Below, piece after piece: positions 1-8,939 of a stretch of DNA of 32,957 nucleotides. The stretch covers positions 35,001-67,957 of the forward strand of contig CAJNDS010000761.1 in the NCBI GenBank assembly GCA_905221605.1, written 5' to 3'. The notes below the pieces were generated by a model. It saw nothing but the letters and a program-made list of their open reading frames with translations, was not told the DNA's origin and did no database searches. Numbering within the stretch: the first letter of the stretch is position 1; each line of letters starts with the position of its first letter. The position numbers and the translations under genes were made by a program. Origin of the DNA: Symbiodinium natans (taxonomy: Eukaryota; Sar; Dinophyceae; Suessiales; Symbiodiniaceae).

Positions 1-171
1 GGAGCCCGCACGGCGCAGCATTCTGTCCCCGGGACCTCCATGGAGGATCTGGGGGCGAACCAAAAAAATGCTCCTTTACTTTACTGTTTTATTGATTTAT
101 TTATTTTCTATGCATACATGCATAAATTATATCTATATACTTCCACGATTCTACTTATATTTCTTGAGGGT

Positions 172-3100
172 TCAGGGGCTGTCTAGGAAACGAGACATCG
201 CCCTCGCGCCTGCGGAACCTGCTGCGCCGGGCGCCAGGGGCACCGGTGGCCCCACGGGGCCGGGCGGGGCCTGGGAGGACGCAGCCTGCGATTGCTGGGA
301 CTCCTCGGCACCGGCGGCGGCGCCGGGGACACCTCGGCAGAGCCCGATGACCCAAAAGAGACCCTACACCGGGCCTAGGGCTCTACAGCAGGCATCCCAG
401 AAAGAAAAAAGGATCCTGCAACCCTGAACCCAACAACAAGCCCTGAGGAGCCACTTCAGAAAACTCAGAAGCCCATGAGAGAACGACTGGCGACGTTTTC
501 TTTTGACTTGTCTGTGCTCCTTAACCCAAACCAGATGAACCTAGAGTACCCAAAGGACCAAATACCCAGAACTATATAGTATGGTTTAAGGTATGTACCT
601 GAATTACGAGGTATTGGACCCTCTGGGAAAAGCTTGACGCCAGAGAAGGCCCGCGCGGTTCATCCGGTCCCACTGCGGCGTGCCCTGCGGCCCGAAGGGC
701 AGGCGGAACATCTGCCAGGGCCAGGGAAGTGGATTTCGGGAACTGTAAGGGGACTTCGGGGTTGTTGTGGGGTTCCGGGCGCACTTTCCCTCGGCTCGTG
801 AACATGCACTCTGTGGCAGGTGCCCATAAAATATTGCTTATCGTGTTCCGGGGGAAGATCTTCGGGGGGCCACCTCCTTTTTCGGAATACCCTGCTGCGC
901 CTTCTGCATACCCTGCTGCTCGAAGTCTTGCAAGGAGGAGGAGATTCCGTAGAGCCTCCACCGCAGAGCTGTGGGGGGCATCAGAAGTACCCACGTCTCT
1001 GAGGGTCACAAGGACCCATGTCAATCAGAAGGTGCCTTGTTTGTGCAGATTACATGCGAGCTACGGGCTCACTTCCAGCAACCAACTTTGTTTAGGGTTT
1101 AGGGTTTGGGGTTTGGGGTTTCGGGTTTAGGGTAGCATCCAGGCAAATCCCTTCACCTGTGGCAGCTTTCATGTCCCTGGGCCGAGGGGCTGCTGAAGGC
1201 TCGGGATGGGCAGCCGCACGTATCGTGTGCGGAGGCGCACGCCGAGGCTGTGGGAGGAGATCGAGGCGTACCTCAAGAAACCGGAGCGGATACTCTCTCC
1301 AAACCCTAAACCCTAAGCATTAAACCCTAAACCCTAAACCCTTAAATCCTAAACCCTAAACCCCCTAAGCACATATGCTTGCAAGCAATCAGTCGGTCCA
1401 TGCTCACCCTCATCGCCTATAGGCCCTAGGGTGATCGTGCTCCCCTGGTCGGCGCACATGCTCAACCAAACGGTCATCAGCAGATACAGCCAGCCGGAGC
1501 CTGACACAGCCACACGCACTTCTGAGGCTTGCGGCGCGGGATGAGCTTCGGGTGTGGGATGCAGCTTCCTACAAGCCGAGCCCCACTTCGATCAGATCTG
1601 AAGGCCCGAATCAAGGCAGCCCTGCCCTAAACCCTAAACCCTAAACCCTAAACCCTAAACCCTAAATCCTAAACCCTAAACCCTATACCCTAACCCTGCC
1701 TACAGTCATGAAGTAGACGGCGATGTAGCTCGGGGGCGTCTCGCCCCAGATGCGGCCCTGCCACGTCGCTCCAATACACAATCTGGTATTGGGATGTTCC
1801 CCCCTTCTACTAACAGTCCTTCATAGGGATTCTAGTACCCCCAATTATGGTCCCTACTCAAGACTCTTAGTTTAAGGGGGGACATCCCACATCTGGTACA
1901 TTACTTGGTGAGCGGAGTTCAGTGAAGTTGGCATACTTAGGGGCTTGCGTAAAGTTTCAGGGCTCTGTAGTGCTTTGGAGCTCAAACTCAGTTACGTCAA
2001 AACATGAAGATCCATTTCATGACATGCTTCCCTTGTGATAGTAGAGCTTCTTCCGAAGTCCCTTACCGGCAATGAAGGCGATGTAGGCTCACAGCAAGCA
2101 GCTGGCGAGCATCACCCAGATACGAACATAAGATACCATAAGAATCCACATGGACATCCAAACATCCACATCAACCAGCCATGTTGAAACGATGCTCATA
2201 GGCGAGGATGGCATAGTGAATGATACAAGAGACTACTTCAACTTCAACATGGGTCGACAACCTTTCAAGCCCCAAGTCAGATACCGGCCACCCAAACCAG
2301 GCCGGTTCTTAGTAGGGAATGAATGAGTACCCTATAGAATCACAGGGCCCTCATTCCCCCATTCCCTTCTAAGAAGCACACGAAGAACCACGGGGGAAAC
2401 GCCAAAAACACACCGCGGGTAGCTCTCCTCCGTGAAGACGCTGGTGGTGAAGCCCAGCACCACGGCTGAGACCAGGTGGTACATGTCCTTATACGAAACC
2501 CCCTCTATGTGGGGAATATGCGAAAATAGGAGGCCCCTAACACCTGGGGGTTTACGAACATAGGGTCTAGGGTATAGGGCTTAGAAACTAGGATTACGAA
2601 AATGAGGGACCCCTAGTATCGGCCCCAAGTAGTAGGATTAGGACCTTTCATGGGGTACCCCAAAGATCGTAAACCCCCATTTTATGATGACATACTACGT
2701 GTATAATCGCATGATAAAGCGTGTGTATTTTGATAAAGTGAAATGAACTATATATGGTATTCCTGTAAAAGACTGTACTTCCAATAGAATGTCGTTTTGT
2801 TACGATCGACATGTGTACTGAACCATTAAACCCGAGGCTCAACGATCCCTCCAAGAGCCGTCAACTTCTCAACCCCCTCCCGAGCCTGAAACGTTCAGAA
2901 CTTGATCTGAGGTTGAAAACGTAAGCTCAGGAAGTGCCACAGTACTCACGCATGATGCCACTCAGAGGTACACCCTATAGTAAACAGCTTTGAACCCCTA
3001 CTTGGAGGTTCATGGTACTTACTAACCGAATATAACTGGGCTTATAACCCTACTTATAATTGGGAGAACCTCCATAAGGCCCTTTGAGGAATTATAAGTA

Positions 3101-4389
3101 GGGTTATAAGTACACTTAGAAGTGGTTAGTAAGTACCATGAACCTCCAAGTCCCAAGTCCGAAGCTTGGAGACGTGAGGAGGAGACCTGAAATCGTTTAG
3201 GGTTGAGGGCTTAAGGCATGGGGCTCTTTGGGCACAAGAAACTCTACAACCCTAAACCCTAAACCCTAAATCCTAAACCCTAAACCCTAAACCCTGAACC
3301 CTAACACCCCCCTCCCCCCCGGAGACGCCGAAACCGAAAGAAAGCCCGGGCTCCATCTTGTCCACCGTAAGCTTGACCAGGTCCTCGATGTCCTCCCGGA
3401 ACCTGGAAGACGCGACAAAAGACAACTTTTAGGGTTCAGGGGTTAGGGGTTAAAGCTTAGGGTTTAGGGTTTAGGGTGTAGGGTGTAGGGTTTAGGGTTT
3501 AGGGTTTAGGGTTTAGGGTTTAGGGTTTAGGGTTCAGGGTTCAGGGTTTAGGGCCTCACAGAGGGCTTGCTTGGAAGCTCTCAAACATGACTGTCGCAAG
3601 TCTACGTAGCATCCGATAATCTCCGCAGAACGCAACATACTAACCCTACTTACTAAGGAGATAGGTCTCAAGGGCTTCCAGGTAGAACTTGAGGGTTTAG
3701 GGTTTAGGGTTCGTGTAGGACAGTACAGGATGGCTTAGGACGGTTTAGGTTTTGGATACCCAAAAAGCCCAAAAAATACCCCGGAGAGAAAGATCCCTCA
3801 ACCCCCTGTGAGAACCCCTTGAGATGACTGAAGTGATCTTCCCTAAACTCAAGGGGTCTCAGGTTCTCTGTCTACATCGGCAGCCCAGCCGCAACTCGAA
3901 GCGCTCCACCTGCATCTTGTACTTCTGCACCTGGGACATCTAGGGGTTGCACCTTGGACCCTCAAGGTTGTACCATTGAATTTCCCGGACCCTGTATAAA
4001 GATCCTTAAGGTAGAATAAGGGAAATATTTGGAGTAAATTAAGGGTAAGCTTTAGGGGTACAACCTTCGGGGCATCTTAATCCCTTGAGGACACTCGAGA
4101 TGTTGTCGAAACGACGGGATTCAGGATTCCCCTTTTTGACAGACTTCTTCGGGCTTCCTGGGGGTGCCATTGAGGCTTAGGGGTTCCCTATAAAGCCTTT
4201 TTTTACAGGGTAACCCTAAACCCTAAAAACCCTAAACCCTTTAAAGGGTTTCGGGGGCATTGAGGGGCGATCTTGAGGCTTTCTTTGTGGCCGAGTGTTC
4301 CCCTTTGCTTTGCTGGTGCCAGGCACGTCTTTGCTGATGCGCTGCTCATTGTCGAACTGGAAGTTCTCTCCTGAGCAGGCGCTGCTCAT
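172..4389 (-). CDS. Gene A: multi-exon protein of unknown function
   Basis: Proposed exons in transcript order are 4327-4389, 3890-3930, 3327-3402, 2412-2487, 2067-2087, 1704-1768, 639-711 and 172-332 (TGA at 172-174). Introns join in compatible phase, and codons are G/C-rich at the third position. The ATG at 4387-4389 opens MSSACSGENF. Exon 3 reads FREDIEDLVKLTVDKMEP, followed by DMYHLVSAVVLGFTTSVF, which is partly hydrophobic. Later exons hold GRIWGETPPSYIAVYFM and MFRLPFGPQGTPQWDRMN. The last exon is Ala/Pro/Gly/Gln-rich and ends MSRFLDSP. I do not recognise the family; alternating hydrophobic and aromatic stretches allow a membrane or membrane-associated protein. The donor after 3890 would be GC. 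The 21-nt exon is the weakest part. The introns carry telomere-like repeats, a MITE (1789-1890) and a foldback element (3001-3150). The start is uncertain because an upstream exon could exist. Confidence 0.5.
1085..1137. repeat. Degenerate TTTAGGG array
   Basis: TTTAGGG and variants (TTTGGGG, TTTCGGG) on the plus strand. It lies inside the large gene A intron 712-1703, near its acceptor end. Confidence 0.8.
1206..1297 (+). other. Candidate exon, strand unresolved
   Basis: GC-rich island between two telomere-like arrays, inside the gene A intron 712-1703. Plus-strand reading from the ATG at 1206 gives MGSRTYRVRRRTPRLWEEIE and continues AYLKKPERILS, with very high third-position GC. The minus strand is also open through here and reaches a good donor (CAG|GTGAAG, exon end near 1161), but its phase does not join the neighbouring gene A exons. 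It could be an exon on either strand or a relic. Confidence 0.25.
1303..1362. repeat. Telomere-like CCCTAAA array
   Basis: Degenerate CCCTAAA tandem copies on the plus strand inside a gene A intron. Confidence 0.85.
1624..1697. repeat. Telomere-like CCCTAAA array at intron donor end
   Basis: About ten CCCTAAA copies immediately next to gene A exon 1704-1768. Read on the gene's own minus strand it is TTTAGGG just downstream of the GTAGGC donor. Confidence 0.9.
1789..1890. mobile_element. MITE family 1, copy 1 (102 bp)
   Basis: Near-palindromic element starting TTGGGATGTTCCCCCCTT and ending AAGGGGGGACATCCCAC. It is flanked by a perfect 8-bp duplication, ATCTGGTA, at 1781-1788 and 1891-1898. 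There is no coding capacity. It lies in gene A intron 1769-2066, 20 bp from an exon. Confidence 0.9.
2306..2375. repeat. Short foldback (about 70 bp)
   Basis: Arms TTCTTAGTAGGGAAT and the complement of ATTCCCTTCTAAGAA, extended by GAATGAG/CTCATTC with a small gap. No clear target duplication. It lies in gene A intron 2088-2411. It could be a decayed MITE of another family. Confidence 0.5.
2546..2678. repeat. Weak inverted repeat in intron
   Basis: GGGGGTTTACGA at 2546-2557 is matched by TCGTAAACCCCC at 2667-2678. The sequence between has two related direct segments beginning CGAAAAT. Only 12 bp of perfect stem are seen, so this may be a decayed element. The remainder of 2490-3000 holds nothing else I can name. 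Confidence 0.35.
3001..3150. mobile_element. Foldback element family 2, copy A (150 bp)
   Basis: The terminal 27 bp, beginning CTTGGAGGTTCATGGTACTT, are perfectly inverted at the right end. A second inner palindrome is CTTATAACCCTACTTATAAT / its complement near 3095-3110, so most of the element can fold on itself. No target duplication is obvious. It lies in gene A intron 2488-3326. A second copy is at 5098-5237. Confidence 0.85.
3249..3305. repeat. Telomere-like CCCTAAA array at intron donor end
   Basis: CCCTAAA copies next to the donor end of gene A exon 3327-3402; on the gene strand this is TTTAGGG at the start of the intron. Confidence 0.85.
3427..3554. repeat. Telomere-like TTTAGGG array at intron acceptor end
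   Basis: TTTAGGG copies with TGTAGGG and TTCAGGG variants. They lie just upstream, on the gene strand, of the acceptor of exon 3327-3402, where they read CCCTAAA. Confidence 0.9.
3964..4067. repeat. Foldback in intron (about 104 bp)
   Basis: AAGGTTGTACC at 3964-3974 is inverted as GGTACAACCTT at 4057-4067, with a second inner pair TTTCCC/GGGAAA. No duplication of flanks was found. It occupies gene A intron 3931-4326, next to a short CCCTAAA run at 4211-4243. Confidence 0.5.
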
Positions 4390-4393
4390 TTTC

Positions 4394-4433
4394 AGGGTTT
4401 AGGGTTTAGGGTTTAGGGTTTAGGGTTTAGGGT
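4394..4433. repeat. TTTAGGG array upstream of gene A start
   Basis: Six TTTAGGG copies directly 5' (on the minus strand) of the proposed gene A start codon. This could be 5' leader or the acceptor end of an intron that I have not traced. Confidence 0.85.
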
Positions 4434-4590
4434 TGCAGCCATACCCCGAGAGCCCAAAACCCCTTCATTCAGGAGTTTTCTCGACAGGGAGATATCCTGA
4501 TCATGGAAAGCGTTCTCTTCCTAAGCGAAAAAGAATACACTATAGATATTGGACCACGTAGAGATCACTGCTATACACCTTCAGGACTAC

Positions 4591-4690
4591 TTGGGATGTT
4601 CCCCCTGTTCCTAACAGTCCTTAATAGGGATTGTCACAGGGGTACTAGAGTCCCTATTAAGGACTGATCGTACAAGGGGAAACATCCCAA
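4591..4690. mobile_element. MITE family 1, copy 2 (100 bp)
   Basis: Starts TTGGGATGTTCCCCC and ends GGGGAAACATCCCAA. A perfect 8-bp duplication AGGACTAC lies at 4583-4590 and 4691-4698. The inner arms CAGTCCTTAATAGGGA and TCCCTATTAAGGACTG are also inverted, so almost the whole element is a hairpin. It lies between genes A and D. Confidence 0.92.
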
Positions 4691-4800
4691 AGGACTACAG
4701 TATACCAAGCCAATAGAAAGCTCGCGCTGCGGCAGCAAGGCTTACTACACAAGGACTCTCGAGGATTCGTCGATGAGATTTTAGGGTTTAGGGTTTAGGG

Positions 4801-5103
4801 TTAGACAGAATGCAATGGATGCCTGACAGGGGCTCCGACGAGAAAATTCTCGCCTGGACACTTGGGCTTCTGCCCATCAAGCGCACAAGCGAACGAGCCG
4901 CGGAGTTTCGGATCGAGCTGCCCCAGAAGAGAAAGAGCGAGGTGAAGGTGGCTCTCTACAAAGTTCCTAAAACTACTAAACAGGAGACTCTGATGCGTTT
5001 CTCGTGTAGCACCCCAGCAATGCTTCGCCGGGCGTCGGTTGTACTGGAAGATTTCTGCGGATGCCAGACCAAAAGCCTGGCCCAGGGAGCCCAGCTGCTT
5101 TGA
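4801..5103 (+). CDS. Ambiguous open frame, possible exon of an unknown protein
   Basis: A 98-codon plus-strand frame with an ATG at 4810 runs to a TGA at 5101-5103. It is preceded by a TTTAGGG run ending in TTAG at 4804, which could serve as acceptor. The product is charged (ELPQKRKSEVKVALYKVPK) and third-position GC is about two thirds. The exactly antisense frame is open as well (SSFRNFVESHLHLALSLLG) and has a possible GT donor at its end. Composition favours plus, whereas the neighbouring genes are minus. The stop lies inside foldback family 2 copy B, so the insertion may have truncated the frame. No family recognised. Confidence 0.35.
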   Translation, partial: LDRMQWMPDRGSDEKILAWTLGLLPIKRTSERAAEFRIELPQKRKSEVKVALYKVPKTTKQETLMRFSCSTPAMLRRASVVLEDFCGCQTKSLAQGAQLL

Positions 5104-5237
5104 GGTTCATGGTACTTATGAACCAATTAACACTGTGCTTCTAACCCACTTATAAGCCCCTTAAGTGCCCTAATATGGTTATAAGTACTGTTAGAAGTCC
5201 AGTTATAGTTGGCGAATAAGTACCATGAACCTCCAAG
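5098..5237. mobile_element. Foldback element family 2, copy B (140 bp)
   Basis: Starts CTTTGAGGTTCATGGTACTTA and ends TAAGTACCATGAACCTCCAAG, the same termini as 3001-3150 with one mismatch. The interior is diverged but keeps TTATAAG motifs in inverted order. It supplies the stop codon of the preceding open frame. Confidence 0.85.
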
Positions 5238-5614
5238 TAGGGTTGCAGATACGCTGCCACACTAATCCAGGAGCCTCCCCACAAAATTTAGAGAAAAGCA
5301 CGCAGGTCTTCTGGGCTGCATTTAGGGAAGTTAGATGGCCCGGAGCCGGGATCAGATCCGGCTGTCCGCGCCTCCAGCAACACCATGGCGGCACAAAAGC
5401 AAAAGTGCCGATCGCACCCTACACTATCCTAAGCCCTAAACCGGCCCTTAAACCCCCAAAGCCTACCCTTGTCGGTGCTGAGGTTCGCGTTGGAGAGGGT
5501 TGGCGGCTCCCGAGCTGCAGGGGTTGAAATGTCGAGTCTGGGGTGGCTAGTGGGTAACGGAATGGGAACCACAGGAAGTTAGGATAAGGCTAACAGCAGC
5601 TACAGCAAGGACGA
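5238..5614. other. Region without a supported gene
   Basis: Both strands hold 60-100 codon open frames here (plus 5225-5527, minus 5203-5394), but splice context and codon bias do not choose between them. A plus-strand reading after CGCAG at 5306 (VFWAAFREVRWPGAG) could be an exon. The 5530-5614 stretch is probably downstream flank of gene D. Confidence 0.3.
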
Positions 5615-7084
5615 CTAACAAAAAATATAAATAAAACCGATGTTCTCACACTGCTGACAGCCATATCGATTGAGCAGCTGCCACCCCACGGAGAGAGGAA
5701 ATCCGACAAATCCATCCCAAGCACCCGATGCTTCAGAGAGCAGATTGGGTGTCAGCGCCAAGTCATGCCGTGCGGAACGCAAGAAGTGCAGCGCATTACT
5801 CCAGGTGCTTCTGGGAAGTTTTCTCGGGGGGCACATGCCGAAAAGCTTCCGTGCGTCTGTCCATCCTTGAATTCCGGTTCTGTGCCGACTTTTGAATTGG
5901 AAAACGCTCCTTAAAAGAGTTGCTTGGGGGCACCACTCTTGGTACCGCCAGAGGAGCTTGGACCAGCGCAGCTGGCCCAAGGGAGTTGCTCTAGAAACCT
6001 GCAAACAATGCAGAGCCTGCTGGCCGATGAGGTCATGCCATTGCGGAGTTGCGTACCCAAAACCCTAAACCCTAAACTCTTAACCCTAAACCCTTTTGCT
6101 GTTTGTTCTCTCTTGCGTCGGACAGCTCAAACTCAAGCAGCCGGGTGCTCAGAGTCACACCAGACGCCCAATCATCCAGCTCCAGTTCCACGGGAACCCC
6201 GACGGCTCAGTAGTAGTAGTTGCCGTAGGTGGCAGCTCCTTGTAACACAAGTTCAAAACGCCTTGTCCAGGCCCAAGAAAGATTTAGTTAGAGGCTGTTC
6301 CACATCTATGCACTCGACAGTTCGTTCAAGGGCCCAGCTCCGCACGAGCTCTGTTACACAGGGTGAACTGCTGCCCGGTCTCCGAACATAATGGTCACGG
6401 CAGCAGCCTGCGCCTGTTCGATCACGAACCTGAGCACGCCAGGACCTTAAACCCTAAACCCTAGACCCGAAACCCTAGACCCTAAACCCTCAACCCGAAA
6501 CCCGAAACCTAAACTCCAGGTTTAGGGCTCTTGGCCGCACACTGGCCACCTTTCTGAGGCCAAGGCCACAAAATCATGAAGGAGATGTCGAAGCCACCAA
6601 GCCTTAACTTCAAAGAGAGGTATAAGTTTAGGGTTTAGGGCTGAGAGTTAAGGGTTGAGGGCTAAGGGTTTAGGGGTGTAGGGTTGACGGCTAGCCCCTT
6701 TAGATTCCTACACACGCTGGAAGCCTTACTGCCGAGCAGTCCAAAACCAAAGCCCTCGAAGCCTCTTACGATGCCTTCAGGCACTCAAATCTCAGGCCCC
6801 AGACACCAAAGCCTCGAGAGCTTCATCATGTTTAGACCTAGAACACCCAAAAACAATGTCACGAGAATGAACGATAACCGTAACGATAATGATACTGATG
6901 ATGATGAGGATGGTGATGATGACACCCCACAACCGCCCCTAACCCCTGAAGCCTTCAAAATCTGAAGCTTCCCTCCAACCGCCCTGGACCCCCCAAACCG
7001 CAAAGCTCTGAGAAGCTTACGCACATCATCGAACCTCTCCACTACGCCACTACGCGCAGATATATGAAAACGGATATCAAAAAA

Positions 7085-7128
<44 letters not shown>

Positions 7129-7151
7129 CTATACGTATACATATACATATG

Positions 7152-7183
<32 letters not shown>

Positions 7184-8889
7184 CATCCATATCCATATCC
7201 ATATCCATATGCATATGCATATGCATATGCACATATATATATGTGTGTAAGATGTATGCTCTGCATCTTTCAACCCGAGCCCCAAACGCTAAGCCGCTAA
7301 GCCGCTAAGCCTTTCGGGCCGAGAGGCGGAGGGATCACGCTCCGAAGTGGATTCAGCACCGGATCGATGACAGAGGACAGTGCCCCCTGCACCTTCATGA
7401 CGATGTCCTCTTGGGATGTTCCCCCCCTTATACTAACAGTCCTTAACAGAGATTATAATAGGGGGTATTATAATCCCTACGTATTAAGGACTGTTAACAT
7501 AAAGGGGATTATCCTAAATGTCCTCTCAAGGCTTTTAACAGACCGCAGGCGTTGGAGTTTCTACCCAACATCGCATGTTTCTGGTTCCGCGGAAGGTCGG
7601 CATAGGCAGGGGATTCACAACCCCCTGCAAAAGCCACGGGCCAAGACCCGAAGCCCCTCAAACCCTCAACCCCAACCCTCTTCGGCGCTGAGCTCGTCGC
7701 GTTTCGCATGTCAATGATGCCAAAGGCATAGAGCCAGCCTGGGCTGTAGAATGCTGCAGACTGCAGAAGGCAGCTTTGGCGCGTAGGGTTTAAGACCCGC
7801 CCGAGCGGTCGGGAAGCGCCTCCTACCCACTGACCCGCAGACCGAATGCGATCGCGCTGCTCATGAGAGCATAGATGCCAAGAGCAGTCTTGAAGAGGTT
7901 CAAGCCTGCACTGGTTTGCCCGTCGGTTTGTCCATGATGAGGAGCACATGTCTACCGACGTGTTTTGTGCCGTCCATGCGCCTGTGTTGATCAACTCGAG
8001 CGGCAACATGACCGCGGCGGATTCCCAGCCTTGCGCCACCTCGGACATCAAACTAGTTACAGCAACTTCAAGTATGAAAGGGCAAAAACAACATCTTGAA
8101 GGTCGTCAGTTGTAAGGTGCGGACGCTAGCTTCCGGTGCCAGCATTAGTGGAGCAAGGCCAGCGAGTGCAACCGCAGACCTTGGTTGACGGGGAGCAGCA
8201 ACTTGGAGGAACACGCGAACATAATCGGAACTGATGCGCACATGATCCCTCCTCGCAGAACGAAACTAGTCCCCGCGCAAGATCCAGTTCCTTGAGGCCC
8301 TCATGGTTTAGTCCACTCATCGAACTTCTTCTTCTCACCGATCCAAAACTGAGGAACCAGCTGTGGCAGATTCGGTGAATGCACACCCGGCGTCCTTTCA
8401 CATGCAAATACAGTAATTAGCCCAAACCCTGCACCATTTGTCCGCTGGATTCCTTCAACAATCTCTCACAATAACAAAGCGAGACCATGCAACGACTGCC
8501 CGCGTCCTGATTTGGGGCTGCTCTGCAGGTGGCACAAACGCTGGTTGCCCACATCCTTGGTGACGTGTTGCTGCTTGAAAAACAGACCACGAGAAGCATC
8601 TTCGGACATGCGGGAAGTTTGCCTTGACGTGTTTTTTGCTTTTTTGATCTGAAGACGACACCACAACAACTAAAAACACATGAGGCATGATCAGATGTCG
8701 AAATGAAGACGACTTACCAAGCGCTTGTGGCTTTAGCTCGGCGCCCTTAACGTGGGTTGTGCAACTTGTGTAGAATACTTCTCGTGTCAAGATGAGGTTC
8801 GGCCCGCCAGCTGCCGGACAACAATGCAGCCGGCAACCAGCAGCAGCAGCAGCAGCAGAGACACTCCTTCGCACGTACAACCGATGCAT
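5615..8889 (-). CDS. Gene D: multi-exon protein with several hydrophobic segments
   Basis: Proposed exons in transcript order are 8718-8889, 8486-8622, 8339-8394, 8173-8265, 7956-8052, 7835-7888, 7677-7760, 7339-7392, 6999-7036, 6550-6602, 6369-6445, probably 6155-6261, and terminal 5615-5998 (TAG). Phases agree from 8889 down to 6369. The join to 6155-6261 and the last exon is not settled. Hydrophobic stretches likely to be membrane segments are [56 protein letters not shown] and [14 protein letters not shown]. The final 127 residues are Trp-rich (for example [13 protein letters not shown]). I do not recognise the family; a polytopic membrane protein is the best description. The first exon contains a (CTG)n tract read as Ala and has a strong GTAAGTC donor. 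The start is uncertain: the frame stays open to 8937 and further exons may lie upstream. Introns contain MITE copy 3 and a CATATA microsatellite. Confidence 0.5.
6058..6093. repeat. Short CCCTAAA array in gene D
   Basis: Four degenerate CCCTAAA copies between the candidate exon 6155-6261 and the last exon of gene D. Confidence 0.7.
6447..6512. repeat. Degenerate CCCTAAA array in short intron
   Basis: CCCTAAA with CCCGAAA and CCCTAGA variants fills most of the 104-bp gene D intron 6446-6549. The acceptor of exon 6369-6445 (TTTAAG| on the minus strand) is made by the repeat itself. Confidence 0.8.
6630..6690. repeat. Degenerate TTTAGGG array
   Basis: TTTAGGG with GTTAAGGG, GTTGAGGG and TGTAGGG variants in gene D intron 6603-6998. 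The rest of that intron (6690-6998) holds no recognisable element apart from a GAT-rich stretch near 6880-6920. Confidence 0.6.
7079..7240. repeat. (CATATA)n microsatellite
   Basis: About 26 hexamer units CATATA with TATGCA/CATATC variants, in gene D intron 7037-7338. Long open frames read through it on both strands (YTYTYT and ICICIC) and are repeat artefacts. Confidence 0.95.
7411..7517. mobile_element. MITE family 1, copy 3 (107 bp)
   Basis: Starts TTGGGATGTTCCCCCCCTTA and ends AAAGGGGATTATCCTAA, with a diverged right arm. A perfect 8-bp duplication ATGTCCTC lies at 7403-7410 and 7518-7525. It sits in gene D intron 7393-7676, 10 bp from the exon that follows it on the minus strand. Confidence 0.9.
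8839..8862. repeat. CAG/CTG trinucleotide run
   Basis: Seven CAG units on the plus strand within the first proposed exon of gene D. In the frame that reaches the GTAAGTC donor they encode poly-Ala; the next frame gives a Leu run but stops before the donor. Confidence 0.85.
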
Positions 8890-8939
8890 GTCAGCGCGTG
8901 TCAGACAATTTTGACTCTTGACCTTCAAGGGACACATCC

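Noticed and set aside
1789-1890. MITE copies as introners (introns created by the element itself)
   Set aside because: The 8-bp duplications do not supply GT and AG at the element edges, so the copies seem to lie within larger introns rather than define them.
5924-6391. 155-codon plus-strand open frame
   Set aside because: It runs through a CCCTAAA array and is antisense to several gene D exons whose splice phases agree.
7064-7300. Tyr/Thr and Ile/Cys repeat proteins on both strands
   Set aside because: Products of the CATATA microsatellite. Only the short stretch 6999-7036 of the longer minus frame looks like an exon.
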